Below, piece after piece: positions 1 to 14,034 of a DNA stretch of 64,000 bases. The translations under genes were made by a program, and so were the position numbers. The stretch spans positions 90,600,591-90,664,590 of the forward strand of contig JAVHZZ010000012.1 in assembly GCA_036250195.1 (NCBI GenBank), read 5' to 3'. Under the pieces are notes generated by a model. The model searched no databases. It was not told the origin of the DNA and saw only the letters and a list, made by a program, of their open reading frames with translations. Source of the stretch: Mixophyes australis (taxonomy: Eukaryota; Chordata; Amphibia; Anura; Limnodynastidae). Within the stretch, counting starts at the first letter, position 1. The number at the start of each line of letters is the position of its first letter.

Positions 1-150
1 CTAGTCATAGACTTTCCTGAGCATCCCTATCATCTGCTATTTCCTGTTCCGTGATCACCCTGCTACCAGAGTACCATATTACCATCTATACTGCTCTGGT
101 AAGCCTATCACCTGGTGATCCCTGGGTAAAGACTCCTAGTGCCCGTGACA
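1..150 (+). mobile_element. LTR 3' end (TGTCAC family), truncated by window edge
   Basis: The reverse complement of these bases matches the first about 150 bases of the solo LTR at 61176 with only scattered substitutions; it begins TGTCACGGGCACTAGGAGTC. The copy ends exactly at GTGACA (145-150) and satellite sequence begins at once, so the LTR inserted into the array. Judged by the promoter orientation of the full copy, the U5 end is what remains here and transcription would run on the plus strand. Confidence 0.8.
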
Positions 151-3100
151 GTCCCCATATAGTACTATACCTCATTACATACTGTGCATTTTTATAGGCT
201 CCCCACATAGTGCTATACCTCATTACATACTGTACATCTTTATAGGCTCCCCATATAGTACTATACCTCATTACTTACTGTGTATCTTTATAGGCTCCCC
301 ACATAGTACTATACCTCATTACATACTGTACATCTTTATAGGCTCCCCATATAGTACTATACCTCATTACATACTTTGCATCTTTATAGGCTCCCCCATA
401 TAGTACTATACCTCATTACATACTGTGCATCTTTATAGGCTCCCTCATATAGTACTATACCTCATTACATACTGTGCATCTTTATAGGCTCCCCCATATA
501 GTACTATACCTCATTACATACTGTGCACCTTTATAGGCTGCTCATATAGTACTATACCTTATTACATACTGTGCATCTTTATAGGCCCCACATATAATAC
601 TATACCTCATTACATACTGTGTATCTTTATAGGCTCCCCACATAGTACTATACCTCATTACATACTGTACATCTTTATAGGCTCCCCATATAGTACTATA
701 CCTCATTACATACTGTGCATCTTTATAGGCTCCCCCATATAGTACTATACCTCATTACATACTGTGCATCTTTATAGGCTCCCCACATAGTACTATACCT
801 CATTACATACTGTACATCTTTATAGGCTCCCCCATATAGTACTATACCTCATTACATACTGTGCATCTTTATAGGCTCCCCCATATAGTACTATACCTCA
901 TTACATACTGTGCATCTTTATAGTCTCCCCATATAGTACTATACCTCATTACATACTGTACATCTTTATAGGCTCCCCATATAGTACTATATTGCATTAT
1001 ATACTGTGCATCTTTATAGGCTCCCCCATATAGTACTATACCTCATTACATACTGTGCATCTTTATAGTCTCCCCCATATAGTACTATACCTCATTACAT
1101 ACTGTGCATCTTTATAGGCTCCCCCATATAGTACTATACCTCATTACATACTGTGCATCTTTATAAACTCCCTCATATAGTACTATACCTCAATACATAC
1201 TGTACATCTTTATAGACTCCCTCATATAGTACTATACCTCATTACATACTGTGCATCTTTATAGACTCCCCCATATAGTACTATACCTCATTACATACTG
1301 TACATCTTTATAGACTCCCCCATATAGTACTATACCTCATTACATACTGTGCATCTTTATAGGCTCCCCCATATAGAACTATACCTCATTACATACTGTG
1401 CATCTTTATAAACTCCCTCATATAGTACTATACCTCATTACATACTGTGCATCTTTATAGGCTCCCCATATAGTCCTATACCTCATTACATACTGTACAT
1501 CTTTATAGGCTCCCCATATAGTTCTATACCTCATTACATACTGTGCATCTTTATAGGCTCCCCATATAGTACTATACCTCATTACATACTGTACATCTTT
1601 ATAGGCTCCCCATATAGTTCTATACCTCATTACATACTGTGCATCTTTATAGGCACCCCATATAGTACTATATTGCATTACATACTGTGCATCTTTATAG
1701 GCTCCCCATATAGTACTATACCTCATTACATACTGTGCATCTTTATAGGCTCCCCATATAGTATTATACCTCATTACATACTGTACATCTTTATAGGCTC
1801 CCCCATATAGTATTATACCTCATTACATACTGTGCATCTTTATAGGCTCCCCCATATAGTACTATACCTCATTACATACTGTGCATCTTTATAGGCTCCC
1901 TCATATAGTACTATACCTCATTACATACTGTGCATCTTTATAGGCTCCCCCATATAGTACTATACCTCATTACATACTGTGCATCTTTATAGGCTCTCCA
2001 TATAGAACTATACCTCATTACATACTGTGCATCTTTATAGGCTCCCCATATAGTACTATACCTCATTACATACTGTGCATCTTTATAGGCTCCCCATATA
2101 GTACTATATTTTATTACATACTGTGCATCTTTATAGGCCCCCCATATAGTACTATACCTCATTACATACTGTGCATCTTTATAGGCTCCCCCATATAGTA
2201 CTATACCTCATTACATACTGTGCATCTTTATAGGCTCCCCCATATAGAACTATACCTCATTACATACTGTGCATCTTTATAAACTCCCTCATATAGTACT
2301 ATACCTCATTACATACTGTGCATCTTTATAGGCTCCCCATATAGTACTATACCTCATTACATACTGTACATCTTTATAGGCTCCCCATATAGTACTATAC
2401 CTCATTACATACTGTGCATCTTTATAGGCTCCCCATATAGTACTATACCTCATTACGTACTGTGCATCTTTATAGGCTCCCCATATAGTACTATATTTCA
2501 TTACATACTGTGCATCTTTATAGGCTCCCTCATATAGTACTTTACCTCATTACATACTGTACATCTTTATAGGCTCCCCATATAGTACTATACCTCATTA
2601 CATACTGTACATCTTTATAGGCTCCCCCATATAGTACTATACCTCATTACATACTGTACATCTTTATAGGCTCCCCATATAGTACTATACCTCATTACAT
2701 ACTGTGTATCTTTATAGACTCCCCATATAGTACTATACCTCATTACATACTGTGTATCTTTATAGGCTCCTCATATAGTACTATACCTCATTACATACTG
2801 TGCATCTTTATAAACTCCCTCATATAGTATTATACCTCATTACATACTGTACATCTTTATAGACTCCCCCATATTGTACTATACCTCATTACAAACTGTG
2901 CATTTTTATAGGCTCCCCCATATAGTACTATACCTCATTACATACTGTGCATCTTTATAGGCTCCCCCATATAGAACTATACCTCATTACATACTGTGCA
3001 TCTTTATAGGCTCCCTCATATAGTACTATACCTCATTATATACTGTGCATCTTTATAGGCTCCCCATATAGTACTATACCTCATTACATACTGTACATCT

Positions 3101-6100
3101 TTATAGGCTCCCCCATATAGTACTATACCTCATTACATACTGTGCATCTTTATAGGCTCCCATATATAGTACTATACCTCATTACATACTGTGCATCTTT
3201 ATAGGCTCCCCACATAGTACTATACCTCATTACATACTGTACATCTTTATAGGCTCCCCATATAGTACTATACCTCATTACTTACTGTGTATCTTTATAG
3301 GCTCCCCACATAGTACTATACCTTATTACATACAGTACATCTTTATAGGCTCCCCCATATAGTACTATACCTTATTACATACTGTGCATCTTTATAGGCT
3401 GCCTCATATAGTACTATACCTCATTACATACTGTGCATCTTTATAGACTCCCCCATATAGTACTATACCTCATTACATACTGTACATCTTTATAGACTCC
3501 CCCATATAGTACTATACCTCATTACATACTGTGCATCTTTATAGGCTCCCCCATATAGAACTATACCTCATTACATACTGTGCATCTTTATAAACTCCCT
3601 CATATAGTACTATACCTCATTACATACTGTGCATCTTTATAGGCTCCCCATATAGTCCTATACCTCATTACATACTGTACATCTTTATAGGCTCCCCATA
3701 TAGTTCTATACCTCATTACATACTGTGCATCTTTATAGGCTCCCCATATAGTACTATACCTCATTACATACTGTACATCTTTATAGGCTCCCCATATAGT
3801 TCTATACCTCATTACATACTGTGTATCTTTATAGACTCCCCATATAGTACTATACCTCATTACATACTGTGTATCTTTATAGGCTCCTCATATAGTACTA
3901 TACCTCATTACATACTGTGCATCTTTATAAACTCCCTCATATAGTATTATACCTCATTACATACTGTACATCTTTATAGACTCCCCCATATTGTACTATA
4001 CCTCATTACAAACTGTGCATCTTTATAGGCTCCCCCATATAGTACTATACCTCATTACATACTGTGCATCTTTATAGGCTCCCCCATATAGAACTATACC
4101 TCATTACATACTGTGCATCTTTATAGGCTCCCTCATATAGTACTATACCTCATTATATACTGTGCATCTTTATAGGCTCCCCATATAGTACTATACCTCA
4201 TTACATACTGTACATCTTTATAGGCTCCCCCATATAGTACTATACCTCATTACATACTGTGCATCTTTATAGGCTCCCATATATAGTACTATACCTCATT
4301 ACATACTGTGCATCTTTATAGGCTCCCCACATAGTACTATACCTCATTACATACTGTACATCTTTATAGGCTCCCCATATAGTACTATACCTCATTACTT
4401 ACTGTGTATCTTTATAGGCTCCCCACATAGTACTATACCTCATTACATACAGTACATCTTTATAGGCTCCCCCATATAGTACTATACCTTATTACATACT
4501 GTGCATCTTTATAGGCTGCCTCATATAGTACTATACCTCATTACATACTGTGCATCTTTATAGGCTCCCCATATAGTACTATACCTCATTACATACTGTG
4601 CATCTTTATAGGCTCCCCACATAGTACTATACCTCATTACATACTGTACATCTTTATAGGCTCCCCATATAGTACTATACCTCATTACTTACTGTGTATC
4701 TTTATAGGCTCCCCACATAGTACTATACCTCATTACATACTGTACATCTTTATAGGCTCCCCATATAGTACTATACCTCATTACATACTGTGCATCTTTA
4801 TAGGCTCCCCCATATAGTACTATACCTCATTACATACTGTGCATCTTTATAGGCTCCCCACATAGTACTATACTTCATTACATACTGTACATCTTTATAG
4901 GCTCCCCCATATAGTACTATACCTCATTACATACTGTGCATCTTTATAGGCTCCCATATATAGTACTATACCTCATTACATACTGTGCATCTTTATAGGC
5001 TCCCCACATAGTACTATACCTCATTACATACTGTACATCTTTATAGGCTCCCCCATATTGTACTATACCTCATTACATACTGTGCATCTTTATAGGCTCC
5101 CCCATATAGAACTATACCTCATTACATACTGTGCATCTTTATAGGCTCCCTCATATAGTACTATACCTCATTACATACTGTGCATCTTTATAGGCTCCCT
5201 CATATAGTACTATACCTCATTACATACTGTGCATCTTTATAGGCTCCCATATATAGTACTATACCTCATTACATACTGTGCATCTTTATAGGCTCCCCAC
5301 ATAGTACTATAACTCATTACATACTGTACATCTTTATAGGCTCCCCATATAGTACTATACCTCATTACTTACTGTGTATCTTTATAGGCTCCCCACATAG
5401 TACTATACCTCATTACATACTGTACATCTTTATAGGCTCCCCCATATAGTACTATACCTCATTACATACTGTACATCTTTATAGGCTCCCCCATATAGTA
5501 CTATACCTTATTACATACTGTGCATCTTTATAGGCTGCCTCATATAGTACTATACCTCATTACATACTGTGCATCTTTATAGGCTCCCGATATAGTACTA
5601 TACCTCATTACATACTGTGCATCTTTATAGGCTCCCCACATAGTACTATACCTCATTACATACTGTACATCTTTATAGGCTCCCCACATAGTACTATACC
5701 TCATTACTTACTGTGTATCTTTATAGGCTCCCCACATAGTACTATACCTCATTACATACTGTACATCTTTATAGGCTCCCCATATAGTACTATACCTCAT
5801 TACATACTTTGCATCTTTATAGGCTCCCCCATATAGTACTATACCTCATTACATACTGTGCATCTTTATAGGCTCCCCCATATAGTACTATACCTCATTA
5901 CATACTGTACATCTTTATAGGCTCCCCATATAGTACTATATTGCATTATATACTGTGCATCTTTATAGGCTCCCCCATATAGTACTATACCTCATTACAT
6001 ACTGTGCATCTTTATAGTCTCCCCCATATAGTACTATACCTCATTACATACTGTGCATCTTTATAGGCTCCCCCATATAGTACTATACCTCATTACATAC

Positions 6101-9100
6101 TGTGCATCTTTATATGCTCCCCATATAGTACTATACCTCATTACATACTGTACATCTTTATAGGCTCCCCATTTAGTTCTATACCTCATTACATACTGTG
6201 CATCTTTATAGGCTCCCCATATAGTACTATATTGCATTACATACTGTGCATCTTTATAGGCTCCCCATCTAGTACTATACCTCATTACATACTGTGCATC
6301 TTTATAGGCTCCCCATATAGTATTATACCTCATTACATACTGTACATCTTTATAGGCTCCCCCATATAGTATTATACCTCATTACATACTGTGCATCTTT
6401 ATAGGCTCCCCCATATAGTACTATACCTCATTACATACTGTGCATCTTTATAGGCTCCCCCATATAGTACTATACCTCATTACATACTGTACATCTTTAT
6501 AGACTCCCCCATATAGTACTATACCTCATTACATACTGTGCATCTTTATAGGCTCCCCCATATAGAACTATACCTCATTACATACTGTGCATCTTTATAG
6601 GCTCCCCCATATAGTACTATACCTCATTACATACTGTGCATCTTTATAAACTCCCTCATATAGTACTATACCTCATTACATACTGTGCATCTTTATAGGC
6701 TCCCCATATAGTACTATACCTCATTACATACTGTACATCTTTATAGGCTCCCTATATAGTTCTATACCTCATTACATACTGTGCATCTTTATAAACTCCC
6801 TCATATAGTACTATACCTCATTACATACTGTGCATCTTTATAGGCTCCCCATATAGTACTATACCTCATTACATACTGTACATCTTTATAGGCTCCCCAT
6901 ATAGTACTATACCTCATTACATACTGTGCATCTTTATAGGCTCCCCATATAGTACTATACCTCATTACGTACTGTGCATCTTTATAGGCTCCCCATATAG
7001 TACTATATTTCCTTACATACTGTGCATCTTTATAGGCTCCCTCATATAGTACTTTACCTCATTACATACTGTACATCTTTATAGGCTCCCCATATAGTAC
7101 TATACCTCATTACATACTGTACATCTTTATAGGCTCCCCCATATAGTACTATACCTCATTACATACTGTACATCTTTATAGGCTCCCCATATAGTACTAT
7201 ACCTCATTACATACTGTGTATCTTTATAGACTCCCCATATAGTACTATACCTCATTACATACTGTGTATCTTTATAGGCTCCTCATATAGTACTATACCT
7301 CATTACATACTGTACATCTTTATAGGCTCCCCATTTAGTTCTATACCTCATTACATACTGTGCATCTTTATAGGCTCCCCATATAGTACTATATTGCATT
7401 ACATACTGTGCATCTTTATAGGCTCCCCATATAGTACTATACCTCATTACATACTGTGCATCTTTATAGGCTCCCCCATATAGAACTATACCTCATTACA
7501 TACTGTGCATCTTTATAGGCTCCCTCATATAATACTATACCTCATTACATAATGTGCATCTTTATAGGATCCCCCATATAGAACTATACCTCATTACATA
7601 CTGTGCATCTTTATAGGCTCCCTCATATAATACTATACCTCATTACATAATGTGCATCTTTATAGGCTCCCCCATATAGTACTATACCTCATTACATACT
7701 GTGCATCTTTATAAACTCCCTCATATAGTACTATACCTCATTACATACTGTGCATCTTTATAGGCTCCCCATATAGTACTATACCTCATTACATACTGTA
7801 CATCTTTATAGGCTCCCCATATAGTACTATACCTCATTACATACTGTGCATCTTTATAGGCTCCCCATATAGTACTATACCTCATTACGTACTGTGCACC
7901 TTTATAGGCTCCCCATATAGTACTATACCTCATTACATACTGTACATCTTTATAGGCTCCCCCATATAGTACTATACCTCATTACATACTGTACATCTTT
8001 ATATGCTCCCCCATATAGTACTATACCTCATTACATACTGTGCACCTTTATAGGCTCCCCATATAGTACTATACCTCATTACATACTGTGCATCTTTATA
8101 GGCTCCCTCATATAGTACTATACCTCATTACATACTGTACATCTTTATAGGCTCCCCATATAGTACTATACCTAATTACTTACTGTGTATCTTTATAGGC
8201 TCCCCACATAGTACTATACCTCATTACATACTGTACATCTTTATAGGCTCCCCCATATAGTACTATACCTCATTACATACTGTGCATCTTTATAGGCTCC
8301 CCCATATAGTACTATACCTCATTACATACTGTGCATCTTTATAGGCTCCCCATATAGTACTATACCTAATTACATACTGTACATCTTTATAGGCTCCCCC
8401 ATATAGTACTATACCTCTCTACATACTGTGCACCTTTATAGGCTCCCCATATAGTACTATACCTCATTACTTACTGTGCATCTTTATAGGCTCCCCCATA
8501 TAGTAATATACCTCATTACATACTGTGTATCTTTATAGACTCCCCATATAGTACTATACCCCATTACATACTGTGTATCTTTATAGGCTCCTCATATAGT
8601 ACTATACCTCATTACATACTGTGCATCTTTATAGGCTCCCTATATAGTACTATACCTAATTACATACTGTGCATCTTTTTAGGCTCCTCCATATAGTACT
8701 ATACCTCATTACATACTATACATCTTTATAGGGTCCCCCATATAGTACTATACCTCATTACATACTGTGCATCTTTATAGACTCCCCCATATAGTACTAT
8801 ACCTAATTACATACTGTGCATCTTTATAGGATCCTCCATATAGTACTATACCTCATTACATACTGTACATCTTTATAGGCTCCCCATATAGTACTATACC
8901 TCATTACATACTGTGCATCTTTATAGGCTCCCCATATAGTACTATACCTAATTACATACTGTACATCTTTATAGGCTCCCCTATATAGTACTATACCTCA
9001 TTACATACTGTGCATCTTTATAGGCTCCCCCATATAGTACTATACCTCATTACATACTGTGCAGCTTTATAGGCTCCCCATATAGTACTATACCTCATTA

Positions 9101-12100
9101 CATACTGTACATCTTTATAGGCTCCCCCATATAGTACTATACCTCATTACATACTGTGCACCTTTATAGGCTCCCCATAAAGCACTATACCTAATTACAT
9201 ACTGTGCATCTTTATAGGCTCCTCCATATAGTACTATCTCATTACATACTGTACATCTTTATAGGCTCCCCCATATAGTACTATACCTCATTACATACTG
9301 TGCATCTTTATAGGCTCCCTATATAGTACTATACCTCATTACATACTGTGCATCTTTATAGGCTCCCCATATAGTACTATACCTCATTACATACTGTGCA
9401 TCTTTATAGGCTCCCCCATATAGTACTATACCTCATTACATACTGTGCATCTTTATAGGCTCCCCCATATAGTACTATACCTCATTACATACTGTGCATC
9501 TTTATAGGCTCCTCCATATAGTACTATACCTATTTACATACTGTGCATCTTTATAGGCTCCTCATATAGTACTATACCTCATTACATACTGTGCATCTTT
9601 ATAGGCTCCCCCATATAGTACTATACCTCATTACATACTGTACATCTTTATAGGCTCCTCCATATAGTACTATACCTCATTACATACTGTGCATCTTTAT
9701 AGGCTCCTCATATAGTACTATACCTCATTACATACTGTACATCTTTATAGGCTCCCCATATAGTACTATACCTCATTACATACTGTGCATCTTTATAGGC
9801 TCCCCCATATAGTACTATACCTCATTACATACTGTACATCTTTATAGACTCCCCCATATAGTACTATACCTCATTACATACTGTGCATCTTTATAGGCTC
9901 CCCCATATAGAACTATACCTCATTACATACTGTGCATCTTTATAGGCTCCCCCATATAGTACTATACCTCATTACATACTGTGCATCTTTATAGGCTCCA
10001 CCATATAGTACAATACCTCATTACATACTGTACATCTTTATAGGCTCCCCCATATAGTACTATACCTCATTACATACTGTGCATCTTTATAGGCTCCTCA
10101 TATAGTACTATACCTCATTACATACTGTGCATCTTTATAGGCTCCCCATATAGTACTATACCTCATTACATACTGTGCATCTTTATAGACTCCCTCATAT
10201 AGTACTATACCTCATTACATACTGTGCATCTTTATAGACTCCCCCATATAGTACTATACCTCATTACATACTGTGTATCTTTATAGGCTCCCCCATATAG
10301 TACTATACCTCATTACATACTGTGCATCTATATAGGCTCCCCATATAGTACTATACCTCATTACATACTGTGCATCTTTATAGGCTCCCCCATATAGTAC
10401 TATACCTCATTACATACTGTGCATCTTTATAGGCTCCCCATAATATAGTACTATACCTCATTACATACTGTGCATCTTTATAGGCTCCCCCATATAGTAC
10501 TATACCTCATTACATACTGTACATATTTATAGGCTCCTCCATATAGTACTATACCTCATTACATACTGTGCATCTTTATAGGCTCCTCATATAGTACTAT
10601 ACCTCATTACATACTGTGCATCTTTATAGGCTCCCCATATAGTACTATACCTCATTACATACTGTGCATCTTTATAGGCTCCCCATATAGTACTATACCT
10701 AATTATATACTGTGCATCTTTATAGGCTCCTCATATAGTACTATACCTCACTACATACTGTACATCTTTATAGGCTCCTCCATATAGTACTATACCTCAT
10801 TACATACTGTGCATCTTTATAGGCTCCTCATATAGTACTATACCTCATTACATACTGTGCATCTTTATAGGCTCCCCATATAGTACTATACCTCATTACA
10901 TACTGTGCATCTTTATAGGCTCCCCATATAGTACTATACCTCATTACATACTGTGCATCTTTATAGGCTCCTCATATAGTACTATACCTCATTACATACT
11001 GTGCATCTTTATAGGCTCCCCCATATAGAACTATACCTCATTACATACTGTGCATCTTTCTAGGCTCCCCCATATAGTACTATACCTCATTACATACTGT
11101 GCATCTTTATAGGCTCCCCCATATAGTACTATACCTCATTACATACTGTGCATCTTTATAGGCTCCCCATAATATAGTACTATACCTCATTACATACTGT
11201 GCATCTTTATAGGCTCCCCCATATAGTACTATACCTCATTACATACTGTACATATTTATAGGCTCCTCCATATAGTACTATACCTCATTACATACTGTGC
11301 ATCTTTATAGGCTCCTCATATAGTACTATACCTCATTACATACTGTGCATCTTTATAGGCTCCCCATATAGTACTATACCTCATTACATACTGTGCATCT
11401 TTATAGGCTCCCCATATAGTACTATACCTAATTATATACTGTGCATCTTTATAGGCTCCTCATATAGTACTATACCTCACTACATACTGTACATCTTTAT
11501 AGGCTCCTCCATATAGTACTATACCTCATTACATACTGTGCATCTTTATAGGCTCCTCATATAGTACTATACCTCATTACATACTGTGCATCTTTATAGG
11601 CTCCCCATATAGTACTATACCTCATTACATACTGTGCATCTTTATAGGCTCCCCATATAGTACTATACCTCATTACATACTGTGCATCTTTATAGACTCC
11701 CCCATATAGTACTATACCTCATTACATACTGTGCATCTTTATAGGCTCCCCATATAGTACTATACCTCATTACATACTGTGCATCTTTATAGGCTCCTCA
11801 TATAGTACTATACCTCATTACATACTGTGCATCTTTATAGGCTCCCCCATATAGTACTATACCTCATTACATACTGTGCATCTTTATAGGCTCCACCATA
11901 TAGTACAATACCTCATTACATACTGTACATCTTTATAGGCTCCCCCATATAGTACTATACCTCATTACATACTGTGCATCTTTATAGGCTCCTCATATAG
12001 TACTATACCTCATTACATACTGTGCATCTTTATAGGCTCCCCATATAGTACTATACCTCATTACATACTGTGCATCTTTATAGACTCCCCCATATAGTAC

Positions 12101-13306
12101 TATATCTCATTACATACTGTGCATCTTTATAGGCTCCCCCATATAGTACTATACCTCATTACATACTGTGCATCTATATAGGCTCCCCATATAGTACTAT
12201 ACCTCATTACATACTGTGCATCTTTATAGGCTCCCCCATATAGTACTATACCTCATTACATACTGTGCATCTTTATAGGCTCCCCGTAATATAGTACTAT
12301 ACCTCATTACATACTGTGCATCTTTATAAACTCCCTCATATAGTACTATACCTCATTACATACTGTGCATCTTTATAGGCTCCTCCATATAGTACTATAC
12401 CTAATTACATACTGTGCATCTTTATAGGCTCCCCCATATAGTACTATACCTCATTACATACTGTACATCTTTATAGGCTCCTCCATATAGTACTATACCT
12501 CATTACATACTGTGCATCTTTATAGGCTCCTCATATAGTACTATACCTCATTACATACTGTGCATCTTTATAGGCTCCCCATATAGTACTATACCTCATT
12601 ACATACTGTGCATCTTTATAGGCTCCCCATATAGTACTATACCTCATTACATACTGTGCATCTTTATAGGCTCCCCATATAGTACTATACCTCATTACAT
12701 ACTGTGCATCTTTATAGGCTCCCCATATAGTACTATACCTCATTACATACTGTGCATCTTTATAGACTCCCTCATATAGTACTATACCTCATTACATACT
12801 GTACATCTTTATAGGCTCCCCCATATAGTACTATACCTCATTACATACTGTACATCTCTATAGGCTCCGCCATATAGTACTATACTTCATTACATACTGT
12901 GCATCTTTATAGGCTCCCCATATAGTACTATACCTCATTACATACTGTGCATCTTTATAGACTCCCCATATAGTACTATACCTTATTACATACTGTACAT
13001 CTTTATAGGCTCCCCATATAGTACTATACCTCATTACATACTGTACATCTTTATAGGCTCCGCCATATAGTACTATACTTCATTACATACTGTGCATCTT
13101 TATAGGCTCCCCATATAGTACTATACCTCATTACATACTGTGCATCTTTATAGACTCCCCATATAGTACTATACCTCATTACATACTGTACATCTTTATA
13201 GGCTCCCCATATAGTACTATACCTCATTACATACTGTGCATCTTTATAGGCTCCCCCATATAGTACTATACCTCATCACGTACTGTGCATCTTTATAAAC
13301 TCCCTC
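151..13306. repeat. 13.2-kb satellite array, 48/49-bp unit
   Basis: About 270 tandem copies of a unit of 48 bp, or 49 bp when a C run is one base longer. Each unit contains the perfect 12-bp palindrome TATAGTACTATA, then CCTCATTACATACTGT, a GCATC or ACATC variant, and TTTATAGGCTCCCC. Copies differ by a few point changes. Where several 48-bp units follow one another, the minus strand stays open and reads a 16-residue repeat; these open frames break wherever a 49-bp unit occurs, so they are a by-product of unit length and not genes. Blocks of units are themselves duplicated. No gene is seen inside. Confidence 0.97.
10380..11600. repeat. Higher-order repeat of about 729 bp inside the satellite
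   Basis: The rare variants CCCCATAATATAG (10435 and 11164), ACATATTTATAGG (about 10522 and 11251) and CCTAATTATATACTG (about 10698 and 11427) recur in the same order at an offset of 729 bp, which is 15 basic units. This shows block duplication by unequal exchange. Another block with TATTGTACTATA recurs at about 2870 and 3987. Confidence 0.8.
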
Positions 13307-14026
13307 CCATTTTTAAAATCATTGGTCTCATTGTTTTACATCATGTAATATTGCAGGTAGCAGGTTGTTATAGTAATAATTATAAAGGGTTAATTCGCTG
13401 TAATTACTATGACCTCTTACTATGGATCCGGGTTGCTGTGAATGGATCCCCCCTGGCCTATCACATGGACCAGGGCTGCATGGGTAGCCGGCAGAGCGTT
13501 GGAACTGGAATAGCTTGGGTCTAAACCGCAGAGACAGCCGGAGAACGGATTAGGTTTAGGGTCTAATCTGTAGATCACAGGAAAACAGCAATATTGAAGA
13601 TGATTCCAAGCAGGTCTTTGAAGCAAGATGGTTTATTTGCTCACACACGCACTGGTGGAAGGTCCCAGTGTGATCAGGTCAGTTGATAACAGAAGAACCC
13701 TTACATGCTCACAGAGCTCATCTTTTATACAGTTCAGAAATAGTCTATTTTTAGAAACAGGATATACTCTATTCACACCAACAGAAATTTACATGCATTT
13801 CAATGCTAACAAAATTTACACTTATCTATGAAATTCACTCTGGCAAAGGCCACAGAGTAACGGCCCCCTGCTGGGCCTTTGGCCAGAGCAGGCACAATAC
13901 TTCATCACAAAACTTCGTTAGCACTTTCTGCTATCAGACTTCAAACCTATACCTTAGACATGAATGCATTTCCTCTCACTAAGATATGCAAAAGGCTTTC
14001 AAAACAAAGACTTATTGTATCAGATA
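13307..14026. other. No gene; possible decayed LTR on the minus strand
   Basis: The satellite ends in CTCCCTCCCA. The following 700 bp have no convincing coding frame. On the minus strand an AATAAA polyadenylation signal lies at about 13632-13637 (TTTATT on plus), followed downstream by a GC-richer tract with GGATCC sites, an arrangement like the R-U5 part of an LTR. No TG/CA ends or target duplication could be fixed, so the assignment is weak. The hAT element at 14035 is inserted at the end of this stretch and the same AT-rich sequence resumes at 15986. Confidence 0.3.
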
Positions 14027-14034
14027 TATACATC

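Noticed and set aside
1418..12743. Many minus-strand frames of 70-118 codons with a 16-residue repeat
   Set aside because: They occur only where satellite units are exactly 48 bp long and stop at each 49-bp unit; there is no conserved start, end or splice structure.
151..13306. Regular direct repeats that might suggest a CRISPR array
   Set aside because: There are no unique spacers; the whole unit is repeated, and the context is eukaryotic.
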